Shown: positions 7,387 through 14,902 of the stretch, one piece after another
How the letters are laid out: each line of letters begins with the position of its first letter
How positions within the stretch are numbered: the first letter of the stretch is position 1
Assembly (NCBI RefSeq): GCF_008806595.1
Contig: NZ_VZRB01000007.1
Location: 279,312-343,311, forward strand
Direction: 5' to 3'
DNA from: Streptomyces luteolifulvus
GTDB taxonomy: Bacteria; Actinomycetota; Actinomycetes; Streptomycetales; Streptomycetaceae
DNA: 64,000 bases
Program-made: the position numbers and the translations under genes
The notes under the pieces: generated by a model
The model's input: the letters and a program-made list of their open reading frames with translations, nothing else
What the model was told of the DNA's origin: nothing
Databases searched by the model: none

Positions 7387-8322
7387 ATGGCGTCCACCTC
7401 CCCGCACCGTGAACTCCAGGCCCAGTTGGAGACCCTGACCACCGAAGCCTTCCGGCCGGAACTCGCCGACATCGACCAGTTGCCCACGCTCGACCTCGCG
7501 CGGCTGATGAACAGTGAGGACACCACCGTGCCCGCGGCCGTCGCGGCGCGGCTGCCGGAGATCGCCGCGGCGATCGATGCCGTGGCGGAGCGGATGGCGC
7601 GGGGCGGGCGGCTGGTGTACGCCGGTGCCGGCACCGCCGGCCGGCTGGGTGTGCTGGACGCCTCCGAGTGTCCGCCCACCTTCAACACGGACCCCGAGCA
7701 GGTCAGGGGGCTCATCGCGGGCGGACCCGGGGCCATGGTGACCTCCGTCGAAGGGGCGGAGGACTCCGCGGAACTGGCCCGCGCCGACCTCGACGCGCTC
7801 GCCCTGACCGCCACCGACACCGTGGTCGGGATCTCTGCCTCCGGACGCACTCCGTACGCGATCGGCGCGGTCCGGCACGCCCGGGCGCGCGGGGCGTTGA
7901 CCATCGGCCTGGCCTGCAACGCGGACAGCGCCCTCGTCGCGGCGGCCGAGCACGGCATCGAGATCGTCGTGGGGCCGGAGCTGCTCACCGGTTCCACCCG
8001 GCTGAAGGCGGGCACGGCACAGAAGCTGGTGCTCAACATGCTCTCGACGATCACGATGATCCGGCTGGGCAAGACGTACGGGAATCTGATGGTCGACGTA
8101 CGCGCCTCGAACGAGAAGCTGCGCGCCCGCTCCCGCCGGATCGTCGCTCTGGCCACCGGCGCGGGCGACGAGGAGATCGAGCGGGCGCTGGCGGCGACGG
8201 ACGGCGAGGTGAAGAACGCGATCCTGACGATCCTCGCCGGCGTCGACGGCCCGACGGCGGACCGCCTTCTGGAGGAGTCCGGCGGCCATCTGCGTGCCGC
8301 GCTGGCGGCGGCGGGCGGCTGA
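7387..8322 (+). CDS. murQ: N-acetylmuramic acid 6-phosphate etherase
   Basis: MurQ cleaves the lactyl ether of MurNAc-6-phosphate, giving GlcNAc-6-phosphate and D-lactate, in cytoplasmic peptidoglycan recycling. The 311-residue product is the usual length. It has the MurQ signature GAGTAGRLGVLDASECPPTF near residue 78, followed by GLIAGG, the catalytic region SVEGAEDS, ISASGRTPYAIGAV, TGSTRLKAGTAQKLVLNML and YGNLMVDV. The SIS fold covers the middle of the protein. The gene is flanked upstream by the RpiR regulator and downstream by an EIIBC permease, matching the MurNAc uptake and cleavage logic of E. coli murR-murQ-murP. Its product feeds NagA, encoded 18 kb away in this window. Confidence 0.95.
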   Translation: MASTSPHRELQAQLETLTTEAFRPELADIDQLPTLDLARLMNSEDTTVPAAVAARLPEIAAAIDAVAERMARGGRLVYAGAGTAGRLGVLDASECPPTFNTDPEQVRGLIAGGPGAMVTSVEGAEDSAELARADLDALALTATDTVVGISASGRTPYAIGAVRHARARGALTIGLACNADSALVAAAEHGIEIVVGPELLTGSTRLKAGTAQKLVLNMLSTITMIRLGKTYGNLMVDVRASNEKLRARSRRIVALATGAGDEEIERALAATDGEVKNAILTILAGVDGPTADRLLEESGGHLRAALAAAGG

Positions 8323-8333
8323 CCAGCACGCTC

Positions 8334-8351
8334 GGGAGGTGCACACCTCCC
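8334..8351 (+). promoter_or_regulatory. Palindrome covering the Shine-Dalgarno and start of the EIIBC gene
   Basis: The sequence GGGAGGTG-CA-CACCTCCC is a perfect 8-bp inverted repeat lying 12 bp after the murQ stop. It contains the only good ribosome-binding sequence (GGAGG) and the GTG start at 8339. A hairpin with a six-base loop would hide the ribosome site, so translation of the permease could be conditional. This is inference from sequence. Confidence 0.5.
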
Positions 8352-9745
8352 ATGACACCGCCGCCGCGATCCTCCCCCTGGTGGGCGGCCCCGCGAACGT
8401 CACCTCCGTCGCCCACTGCATGACCCGGCTGCGTCTGGGCCTGGCCGATCGCTCCCTGGTGGACGAGGAGGCGTTGCGGGCGGTGCCGGGCGTGCTCGGT
8501 CTCGTCGACGACGACACGTACCAGATCGTGCTGGGTCCGGGCGTGGTCGCGAAGGTGACGCCGGAGTTCGAGGCACTGGTGGGGCGCACGCGGGCGGGCG
8601 AACTGGCCGCGCGGGGCACCGAGTTGAAGGCGGCGCAACAGCAGCGCAACGCGACCCCGCTGAAGCGGGCACTACGCCGCCTGGCGAACATCTTCGTGCC
8701 GCTGATCCCGGCACTGATCGGCTGCGGCGTCCTCGCGGGCCTCAACGGGCTGCTGGTCAACCTGGGATGGCTGCCCGGCGCGACCCCGGCGCTCGCCGCC
8801 ATCGCCTCCGCCTTCATGGCCCTGATCGCGGTGTTCGTCGGCCACAACACGGCGAAGGAGTTCGGGGGAACCCCAGTGCTGGGCGGTGCGGTGGCCGCCG
8901 TGGTGGTGTATCCGGGCGTGGCGAAGGTGACGGCGTTCGGGGTGACACTCGCCCCCGGCCAGGGCGGAGTGCTCGGCGCGCTGGCCGCCGCGCTGCTCGG
9001 CACCTACGTGGAGAAGTGGTGCCGCAGCCGGGTCCCGGCGGCCCTGGACGTCCTCGTCACCCCCACGCTCACGGTCCTCGTGTCGGGCCTGGTGACGCTG
9101 TACGGCCTCATGTACGTCGCCGGCGGGGTCTCGTCGGCGATCGGCACCGCGGCGAACTGGCTGCTGACGACCACGGGCGCGTTCGCGGGCCTGGTCCTCG
9201 GCGGTCTGTTCCTCCCCCTGGTGATGCTGGGCCTGCACCAGGCCCTGATTCCCATCCACACCACCCTCATCGACCAACAGGGCCATACGGTCCTGCTCCC
9301 CGTCCTCGCCATGGCGGGCGCCGGCCAGGTGGGCGCGGCACTGGCGGTGTACGTCCGCCTGCGCCACGACACCTCCCTCCGTACGACGATCAGGTCGGCG
9401 CTTCCGGCGGGACTGCTCGGCGTGGGCGAACCCCTGATCTACGGCGTCTCCCTCCCGCTCGGCCGCCCCTTCCTCACCGCCTGCGCGGGCGGCGCGGCAG
9501 GCGGCGCCTTCGTCGGCTTCTTCGCGATGCTCGGCGACACGGTGGGCGCGACGGCGATCGGCCCGTCGGGCTGGGCCCTGTTCCCCCTGCTGGCGGGCAA
9601 CAGAGCCCTGGCGGTATCGGCGGCGATCTACGCGGGCGGTTTGCTGACGGCCTATATGGCGGGCTTCCTGACGACCTACGCCTTCGGCTTCACCGGCGAA
9701 CTCGCGTCCCGCCCCGTCAGCAGGGAAGCCGCCCCTCGCCGTTGA
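8339..9745 (+). CDS. PTS EIIBC permease, probably MurNAc-specific (MurP-like)
   Basis: The 468-residue membrane protein has an EIIB domain at the N-terminus with the phosphorylated cysteine in SVAHCMTRLRL (Cys27). A linker to about residue 105 is followed by an EIIC domain of roughly ten hydrophobic segments, including GVGEPLIYGVSLPLGRPF. No EIIA domain is fused, so phosphate must come from a separate EIIA. The fold matches the sucrose/MurNAc class of permeases. The MurNAc assignment rests on the adjacent murQ and RpiR genes; another N-acetylated sugar is possible. The GTG at 8339 is chosen because homology begins at TAAAILPLVGG; a GTG at 8294 inside murQ is the alternative. Confidence 0.85.
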   Translation: MHTSHDTAAAILPLVGGPANVTSVAHCMTRLRLGLADRSLVDEEALRAVPGVLGLVDDDTYQIVLGPGVVAKVTPEFEALVGRTRAGELAARGTELKAAQQQRNATPLKRALRRLANIFVPLIPALIGCGVLAGLNGLLVNLGWLPGATPALAAIASAFMALIAVFVGHNTAKEFGGTPVLGGAVAAVVVYPGVAKVTAFGVTLAPGQGGVLGALAAALLGTYVEKWCRSRVPAALDVLVTPTLTVLVSGLVTLYGLMYVAGGVSSAIGTAANWLLTTTGAFAGLVLGGLFLPLVMLGLHQALIPIHTTLIDQQGHTVLLPVLAMAGAGQVGAALAVYVRLRHDTSLRTTIRSALPAGLLGVGEPLIYGVSLPLGRPFLTACAGGAAGGAFVGFFAMLGDTVGATAIGPSGWALFPLLAGNRALAVSAAIYAGGLLTAYMAGFLTTYAFGFTGELASRPVSREAAPRR

Positions 9746-10109
9746 CCTTCCGCACCTGCGCCCGCAGCACATCACCCGGCGGTGCCGGTCCGGTCGACTC
9801 CGGCGAACAGTCCCACTCCCGGCCCCCGGCGACAGGCCGCAGCTGCACCCTGCCACCCAGGTGCCCCATCACCTCCCCGATCCGCCCGTCCCGCACATCC
9901 ACGACATGCGACCCGACCGCCGGCACCTCGCCGCGCAGCACGGACGCCAGCCGCTCCGCCGTACGGACATTGCAGCGACCCAGGTCGACCAGCGCGAACG
10001 GCTCCTCGCTCGCGCCGGTCACGGGATCGACGGCGAGCGACGGCAGCACGACACCCACGCCGACGAGTGCCTCCCGCAACGCCTGCACGACTTCTTCGGT
10101 CGACCGCAC
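9717..10109 (-). CDS. Conserved hypothetical protein next to XRE/DUF397 pair
   Basis: The 130-residue product begins at a GTG with a GGAGG ribosome site nine bases upstream. It reads as an N-terminal helix (TEEVVQALREALVGVGV) followed by a short mixed domain (FALVDLGRCNVRTAERLASVLRGE, then VVDVRDGRIGEVMGHLGGRVQLRP). I recognise it only as a type of Streptomyces protein often seen beside XRE-DUF397 genes, and its function is unknown. Its 3' end overlaps the 3' end of the convergent EIIBC gene by 29 bp. It is divergent from the XRE gene. Confidence 0.65.
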   Translation of the reverse strand: MRSTEEVVQALREALVGVGVVLPSLAVDPVTGASEEPFALVDLGRCNVRTAERLASVLRGEVPAVGSHVVDVRDGRIGEVMGHLGGRVQLRPVAGGREWDCSPESTGPAPPGDVLRAQVRKVNGEGRLPC

Positions 10110-10242
10110 GGTCCCGTACCTCCACGCTGAGTTCGTGATTCACCACACAGCGTGTCCGTTGCGCGTCTAACCTGGCCAGACGGGACACCCCAACAACCTT
10201 TGATGTTCGACGCGTTCAGTCGGTTCAGACATGGGAGCCGCC

Positions 10243-11085
10243 ATGGCCGGACCGAAGGACCTCGACCCGTCGTCATCACCCCGCGCACTCCTGGGCGCGG
10301 AGTTACGCCACGCCCGCGAGAAGGCGGGCCTGAGCCAGGAGGAACTGGGCCAACGGCTGTTCGTGAGCGGGTCGTTCATCGGCCAACTGGAGGCGGGCAC
10401 ACGGCGGATGCAGCCGGAGTATGCGCGGATGCTGGACGAGGTGCTGGGGGCGGAGGATTTCTTCCGGCGGAACTGCGGGGCGGCGGCGAAGTCGAGGTAT
10501 CCGGATCACTTTGCGGAGGCGGCGGAGGCGGAAGCGAGAGCTACGGCCATCAGCCAGTACACGACGCTGCTGATTCCGGGGCTGCTCCAGACAAGGGCAT
10601 ACGCGGAGGCGGTGTTCCGCGCCTACAAGCCGACGGCACCGGATGCGGAGATCGACGCGCTGGTGGCGGCCCGCCTCGAACGCAGCCACCTCCTTGACGA
10701 TCCAACAAGGCCCATGTTGTGGGTGGTGCTTGACGAGGCCGTACTGCGTCGGGAGACGGGCGGGCCGGGAGTGATGGCGCAGACGCTTCAGCACGTCATG
10801 ACGCTCATCCGACAACGCAGGATCATCGTGCAGGTGCTGCCGTTCAGTCGGGGGGCGCACTCCGCAATGGACGGCCCTCTGAAGCTCATGGAGTTCGCCG
10901 ACGCCCCTCCTCTCTCCTTTGTGGAAGCCCCGGACATGGGGAAGCTGTTGGACGACCCGGCAACCGTGGCCCGCCACACCCGGATGTTCAATCTCCTCCT
11001 CGCCGAGTCCCTTTCCGCGTCCGAATCCCTGGCCCTGATCGAGTCGGTGGCGCAGGATTACGGGCATGCAGAACAGCATCCTTGA
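10243..11085 (+). CDS. XRE-family regulator with DUF5753 (DUF397 partner)
   Basis: The 280-residue product has an XRE helix-turn-helix at about residues 15-70 (LGAELRHAREKAGLSQEELGQRLFVSGSFIGQLEAGTRR) and a DUF5753 domain over the rest (YTTLLIPGLLQTRAYAEAVF, ARLERSHLL, HVMTLIRQRRIIVQVLPFSRGAH). These regulators pair with small DUF397 proteins and often control development or antibiotic production, sometimes in a toxin-antitoxin-like way. The ATG at 10243 has GGGAG five bases upstream and is preferred over the ATG at 10231. Its stop overlaps the DUF397 gene by 20 bp. Confidence 0.85.
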   Translation: MAGPKDLDPSSSPRALLGAELRHAREKAGLSQEELGQRLFVSGSFIGQLEAGTRRMQPEYARMLDEVLGAEDFFRRNCGAAAKSRYPDHFAEAAEAEARATAISQYTTLLIPGLLQTRAYAEAVFRAYKPTAPDAEIDALVAARLERSHLLDDPTRPMLWVVLDEAVLRRETGGPGVMAQTLQHVMTLIRQRRIIVQVLPFSRGAHSAMDGPLKLMEFADAPPLSFVEAPDMGKLLDDPATVARHTRMFNLLLAESLSASESLALIESVAQDYGHAEQHP

Positions 11086-11335
11086 GCCCGCCCCGAGCCC
11101 AGTCATCTGGCACAAGTCCAGCTACAGCGGCGGCGATGGCGGCGACTGCCTGGAAGTCGCCCACTGGCGCAAGTCGACGTACAGCGGGGGTCAGGGCGGC
11201 GACTGCCTCGAAGTCGCCGACTGCCACCCCGCCCTCGTCCCCGTACGCGATTCCAAGGCTGGCTCTCACGGCCCCAAGCTCCTGTTCCGAGCGGAAGCGT
11301 GGTCGGCGTTCGTCGAAGCGGTGAAGGCACGCTGA
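11066..11335 (+). CDS. DUF397 protein with duplicated motif
   Basis: The 89-residue product carries two tandem copies of the DUF397 core: WHKSSYSGGDGGDCLEVA (about residues 15-32) and WRKSTYSGGQGGDCLEVA (about 34-51). They are followed by the normal tail VPVRDSKAGSHGPKLLFRAEAWSAFVEAVK. Most DUF397 proteins have one copy, so the first is an in-frame duplication of roughly 57 bp. The ATG at 11066 overlaps the XRE gene and has AGGA eight bases upstream, indicating coupled translation. DUF397 proteins are the small partners of XRE-DUF5753 regulators. Confidence 0.85.
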   Translation: MQNSILEPAPSPVIWHKSSYSGGDGGDCLEVAHWRKSTYSGGQGGDCLEVADCHPALVPVRDSKAGSHGPKLLFRAEAWSAFVEAVKAR

Positions 11336-11736
11336 TACGGGCCGCCCTCCCGCCACCAGGGGACGAGCTGGACGACACAGAACACCACCTCGACGCCGAG
11401 GAACAGCCAAAGGAACCGGGGCGCCCCGTGGGCGAGGGCGTACGCCTGCCAGGCGGTGAAGAGCACGCGGGCGACGCCGTCGAACAGCCCGTGCACCGCG
11501 AGCGGCCTGACGATGCGCAGGAGGGCCCACACCACGATGACAGACCCCATCAGATTGGCGTACAGGACCTGAGCCGAATCGAGTTCGGGCAGCTCACCCA
11601 GCCCCCAGGTTCGCCCCGTCGAATTCAACGCATCATGCACGAGCATGTAAGTCCAGGGCGTAGCGAATCCCGCCGTGACGACAAGGTCGTACCAGGCGCT
11701 CGCACGCACAACACGAAGATAGAGGTGAGGCATCAC
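11266..11736 (-). CDS. Small four-helix membrane protein under a MerR-type promoter
   Basis: The 156-residue product is mostly hydrophobic, with four likely membrane segments (around LVVTAGFATPWTYMLV, LMGSVIVVWALL, VLFTAWQAYALA and FLWLFLGVEVVFCVVQLV). I do not recognise a named family. Its last 70 bp overlap the 3' end of the DUF397 gene on the other strand. A promoter with a 19-bp spacer, typical of MerR regulators, lies 53-83 bp upstream between this gene and the divergent merR gene, so it is the likely target of that regulator. What the MerR protein senses is unknown. Confidence 0.65.
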   Translation of the reverse strand: MMPHLYLRVVRASAWYDLVVTAGFATPWTYMLVHDALNSTGRTWGLGELPELDSAQVLYANLMGSVIVVWALLRIVRPLAVHGLFDGVARVLFTAWQAYALAHGAPRFLWLFLGVEVVFCVVQLVPWWREGGPYQRAFTASTNADHASARNRSLGP

Positions 11737-11788
11737 AACAGCGCTCCCGCAGCTCTCTGGTCACTGGGACGGACGGCAACGCGCCTCA

Positions 11789-11819
11789 CGCTAAACACTG
11801 GAGTACGGTCCAAGGTCAA
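11789..11819 (-). promoter_or_regulatory. MerR-type promoter with 19-bp spacer
   Basis: On the minus strand a -35 hexamer TTGACC (11814-11819) is followed by 19 bp and a -10 hexamer TTAGCG (11789-11794). The spacer holds an imperfect dyad, ACCTTGGAC...CTCCAGTGT. A long spacer with a centred dyad is the hallmark of promoters that MerR proteins activate by DNA untwisting. The promoter points at the membrane protein gene. Confidence 0.65.
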
Positions 11820-11840
11820 GCGATCGCCCGGGGGAGGACC

Positions 11841-12227
11841 ATGCGCATCGGAGAGCTGGCCGCACAGGCGGGGATGACCAGAGACACCATCCGCTTCTAC
11901 GAGAAGGTCGGCCTCATCACGGGCCACCGCCTGCCCAACGGCTACCGCGACTTCCCACCCGAGACGGTGACCTGGCTGCACTACATCCGCACAGCCCAGA
12001 AGCTCGGCTTCTCCCTCACGGAGATAGCCCGCCACGGCGAGGACCTGCGAGAGGCCCCGGACTCGGCAGAAGCCCTGTCCGACCTGCTCCAACAAAAGGT
12101 CCACTTGATCGACGCCCGCATAGCCGAACTGTCCAGGCTACGCACGGACCTGACCACCCGCATAGGCACAGGCTGCCCCCTACGCCCGGCCGAACACCCG
12201 CCCGAAGCTCAAGCCTCCAGCTCCTAG
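11841..12227 (+). CDS. MerR-family transcriptional regulator
   Basis: The 128-residue product begins with a canonical MerR winged helix (MRIGELAAQAGMTRDTIRFYEKVGLI), continues with RLPNGYRDFPPETVTWLHYIRTAQKLGFSLTEI, and has a coiled-coil dimer helix at about residues 80-110. A single cysteine follows in TGCPLRPAE near residue 113. The effector domain is too short for drug binding. A heavy-metal CueR/ZntR-type role is possible but lacks the usual pair of metal cysteines. GGAGG lies just before the ATG. The divergent membrane gene has a MerR-type promoter. Confidence 0.85.
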   Translation: MRIGELAAQAGMTRDTIRFYEKVGLITGHRLPNGYRDFPPETVTWLHYIRTAQKLGFSLTEIARHGEDLREAPDSAEALSDLLQQKVHLIDARIAELSRLRTDLTTRIGTGCPLRPAEHPPEAQASSS

Positions 12228-12359
12228 CTCCCAGCCCCGAGCCCTCTTTCCAAGGAACGGGTGGAGGGCTTCAACCCACCTTCCCACCCGGCGAGTTGAC
12301 TTGACGCGTTCGGCTTGCCACGCACAGTCACGATCCTCTGGCGTGCCCGCATAACGAAC

Positions 12360-12395
12360 AGCCCCCGTCAGGCGCTAGCAACACCTGCGGGGGCT
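12360..12395 (+). promoter_or_regulatory. Hairpin element upstream of the HTH/zinc-ribbon gene
   Basis: AGCCCCCGTCAGG and CCTGCGGGGGCT form a stem with one bulge around an 11-base loop (GCGCTAGCAAC plus neighbours). It lies 28 bp before the GTG start at 12423. It could be a terminator for merR, which ends at 12227, or a leader structure. No run of T follows. Confidence 0.45.
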
Positions 12396-12422
12396 TAACC
12401 AACGAGATCGAGAGGCGATCCC

Positions 12423-13307
12423 GTGGCTGAAGCCAACCTTAGTCCTGCCTGCCCGCCCGCGCACGCCTTCCCCCACCCCATGGCCAATCCGGGCTACGGC
12501 AAGCGTTCCGCGCCCCACCAACTCCCCCACTCGCCCCACGACTTCGCCCACCTCCCACCCCGCGAAGCCGCGATCGCCGCCTACCTCGACCGCCTTCCCG
12601 ACGGCGCCGACATCTCCGTAAAGACACTGGCCAAGACGCTGCCGTACGGACAGTGCGCCCTCCGCACCGCCCTCAACAACCTTCAACGGGCAGGTCACTT
12701 GCGCCGAGGGCGTGAACACCTTGCCGCGGACAGCGGCGGCTCCCGCTGGATCACCCGAACGTGGTTCACCCGTACCGCACGGGACGACCCTTGGTGGGCG
12801 GCGTTCACCCGAGGCGACGTACACGACACGGCCGAACCTCCTCCCGGCCCCACCCGCACCCGCGCCCACATCCTCCTCGCCGCCCTCGGCCGAGAAGCCC
12901 CCACCCTCTCCCTCTCCGCCGCCGACTGCGCCGCCCTCGCACCCCTCGTCACGGAGTGGTACGCACGAGGCGCCACCGACACCGACGTACTCCGCGCCCT
13001 GACCGTCGGCCTGCCCACCCCGGTCCACCACCCGGCGGCCCTCGTCCGCAACCGTCTGACCACCAAACTCCCGCCGGAACCGGCCCCACCACCGCCCCCG
13101 CGCCCGCCCCTCCGCATCCTGGAGTGCGCCAAGTGCGGCATCCCGGGCCGGCCCGAAGCACTCCCCGGCGGAATCTGCGGCGCCTGCCGAGGCGACAGCC
13201 ACGCCCCCGCCCGCCCCGCCATACCGCTCACCGCTGCCACGGTCCGCACTCTCGCCGCCGAGGCCCGCGCAGCGATGGCCCCCCGAGCCGAAAGGCCACG
13301 CGAATGA
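12423..13307 (+). CDS. Predicted DNA-binding protein with winged helix and zinc ribbon
   Basis: The 294-residue product starts at GTG 12423 behind GAGAGG. Residues about 40-115 look like a helix-turn-helix replication or MarR-like domain (REAAIAAYLDRLPDGADISVKTLAKTLPYGQCALRTALNNLQRAGHL, then a wing). A proline-rich linker (PPEPAPPPPPRPP) leads to a four-cysteine zinc ribbon near residue 238 (CAKCGIPGRPEALPGGICGAC). Such proteins are common in Streptomyces, and their role is unknown. The ATG of the downstream frame (13304) overlaps its stop, so the damaged Uma2 gene was probably its operon partner. Confidence 0.65.
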   Translation: MAEANLSPACPPAHAFPHPMANPGYGKRSAPHQLPHSPHDFAHLPPREAAIAAYLDRLPDGADISVKTLAKTLPYGQCALRTALNNLQRAGHLRRGREHLAADSGGSRWITRTWFTRTARDDPWWAAFTRGDVHDTAEPPPGPTRTRAHILLAALGREAPTLSLSAADCAALAPLVTEWYARGATDTDVLRALTVGLPTPVHHPAALVRNRLTTKLPPEPAPPPPPRPPLRILECAKCGIPGRPEALPGGICGACRGDSHAPARPAIPLTAATVRTLAAEARAAMAPRAERPRE

Positions 13308-13366
13308 GTGCTCCGACAGTCCGCAGACACCTCCCCGGGGCACCATGGAGGGGAGGAGGCGAGGCC

Positions 13367-14042
13367 ATGACCCCCAGCACCGCCCAGCGCCCGCAGATGT
13401 CCGCCGAGGACTTCGAGGAGCTTGCCCGCAGGGCTCCGCACAACGTCGAGCTCGAATTCATCAACGGGCGGCTGTACGTCAAGGGCGACCGCATCTCCGT
13501 CGAGGACTTCGAGGAGCTTGCCCAGAGGGCGCCGGAGGGCGTCAAACTCGAACTCATCGATGGAAAGCTTGAGGTCAAGCCGTTGCCGGACCAGCGTCAC
13601 AGGGGCATCGTCATGTGGCTCCTCCGGCTGTTCGTACAGTTGCGCCCCGAACTGGCCCTGTCCGGAGCAGAGCCTCAAGATCGGCGCGTATCGCAAGGGG
13701 CACGCCTGCGCGGACGGAGCGCTGGCGCCGCTCGACCACTTCATTGCCCAGGAGGGTGAGTGGGCCGACCCCGAGGGTGTCCTCATGGTTGTCGAAGTCA
13801 CCTCCCACGACCGCGACACCGACCGACGCGACCGTGTCGACAAGGTCCGCGGCAACGCGGAGGCCGGTATCCCCGTCTACCTGCTCATCGACCGGGACAG
13901 CGACACTCTCACCGTGTACAGCATCCCGAAGAACGGCGTCTACCAGCAGAACCCCTCGTACCCGTACGGGGCCTCCGTCCAGCTCCCGGCACCGGTGAAC
14001 GTCACCCTGGACACCGAGAAACTCAAGGACTACGCGGACTGA
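13367..14042 (+). pseudogene. Uma2-family nuclease-like gene, frameshifted
   Basis: The 5' part encodes a normal Uma2 (DUF820) N-terminus up to WLLRLFVQLRPELAL at 13660. The rest continues in another frame from PEQSLKIGAYRKG at 13662 through EWADPEGVLMVVEVTSHDRD and AEAGIPVYLLIDRDSDTLTVYS to the stop at 14042. Comparison with the usual LYPEQGLKIGAYRKG suggests two bases were lost at about 13661. The N-terminus also carries a tandem 32-codon duplication. The ATG at 13367 has a GGGAGGAGG-type ribosome site. An in-frame ATG at 13304 overlapping the previous gene is possible. The family has a PD-(D/E)XK fold and unknown physiological role. A sequencing error at 13661 cannot be excluded. Confidence 0.75.
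13400..13582 (+). repeat. 96-bp in-frame tandem duplication in the Uma2 gene
   Basis: Units at 13400-13495 and 13496-13582 encode SAEDFEELARRAPHNVELEF... and SVEDFEELAQRAPEGVKLEL..., a 32-residue period. The DNA is still highly similar, including an identical 20-base stretch beginning GAGGACTTCGAG. Only one such element is normal in Uma2 proteins. Confidence 0.8.
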
Positions 14043-14085
14043 TGTCCGCACAGAGCCACATCTGGACGGGCACAAAGGCAACCCG

Positions 14086-14262
14086 GTGAATGTGAACCCA
14101 TCACCCACGCGCGAGAATCTGCAACGGCTTCACGATGACGTGGACATCGCCGAAGCGCGGGCTCGCGAGGCGGGCGCGTCCCTTGTGCCCGTGCCCCACG
14201 ACGAGTTCATGGCTCAACTAAAAGCCGAAGACGAGCACCAGCATGAGGAGTCGACGTCGTGA
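14086..14262 (+). CDS. Small hypothetical protein, possibly antitoxin-like
   Basis: A 58-codon frame starts at GTG 14086 (VNVNPSPTRENLQRLHDDVDIAEARAREAG...). It is charged and helical, with a tail EDEHQHEESTS. It lies 43 bp after the Uma2 stop and 43 bp before the next gene. Codon positions show the normal GC bias, which supports coding. I do not recognise the family. The size and acidic tail resemble small antitoxins or DNA-binding accessory proteins. Confidence 0.4.
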   Translation: MNVNPSPTRENLQRLHDDVDIAEARAREAGASLVPVPHDEFMAQLKAEDEHQHEESTS

Positions 14263-14305
14263 CGGAGAGCGCCAAACGAACCAGCATGAACCGGAGCCGC
14301 ACCCC

Positions 14306-14875
14306 ATGAACCACGCCCAGCTCACCGCCCTGGGCCGTGCCCTGCGTCTTCTCGGGGAGCACGGGGAGGCGTTGACCGGTGACACCCCGGATGCCCGGCT
14401 GCACGAGGTCAAGGCCGATCTGCGGCGGGCCCTGGATCTGCTGGAGGAGAGCGTCACCACGGCCGCCCCCTCCACCCGCTGCCCCGAGCACCCCAACGGG
14501 CCCGTCGACGAGAACGCCCCCGACCTGTGTCTGCTGTGCGAGACCCGGCGCAGAGCCGCCCGCCGGGCCGAGATCAACGGTCCCGCCATCCATCCCCGGC
14601 CCGTCGACCCGGCCCCCTCCCGCTACGGCGTGCGCGAGGACCGCCCGCAGCCCCAGCAGCGCTGGCTGCCCGAGCAGTGGAACGGGCAGTCATGGCAGCT
14701 GTGCGGCACCCCGCGCCGCGACCGCCACGAGGCCGAGCTGTACATCGCCGCCCAACGCCGCGGCCCCCGCGCCGCGATGGCCTACCGGCTCGTCCACGAG
14801 TTCACCGACTACGAGGTCCTGCGCATCTGGGGCACTCCGGTACGCGTCGACATCGAACCACTCGGCAACCTCTAG
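14306..14875 (+). CDS. Hypothetical protein with CxxC pairs
   Basis: The 189-residue product has an N-terminal helical region (LTALGRALRLLGEHGEALTG, VKADLRRALDLLEES). A possible zinc site follows (RCPEHPNGPVDENAPDLCLLCETRR, about residues 53-77). The C-terminal half reads QRWLPEQWNGQSWQLCGTPRRDRHEAELYIAAQRRGPRAAMAYRLVHEFTDYEVLRIWG. I do not recognise a family with confidence. The composition resembles proteins of Streptomyces accessory regions. It is convergent with the OYE reductase gene, with 27 bp between stops. Confidence 0.6.
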   Translation: MNHAQLTALGRALRLLGEHGEALTGDTPDARLHEVKADLRRALDLLEESVTTAAPSTRCPEHPNGPVDENAPDLCLLCETRRRAARRAEINGPAIHPRPVDPAPSRYGVREDRPQPQQRWLPEQWNGQSWQLCGTPRRDRHEAELYIAAQRRGPRAAMAYRLVHEFTDYEVLRIWGTPVRVDIEPLGNL

Positions 14876-14902
14876 CAGGCCACGCGAACACGACGAGGAG
14901 CG

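Noticed and set aside
14259..14309. A 16-codon frame overlapping the start of the gene at 14306
   Set aside because: It is too short to judge, has no ribosome site and probably arises by chance, though the overlap with the ATG was noted.
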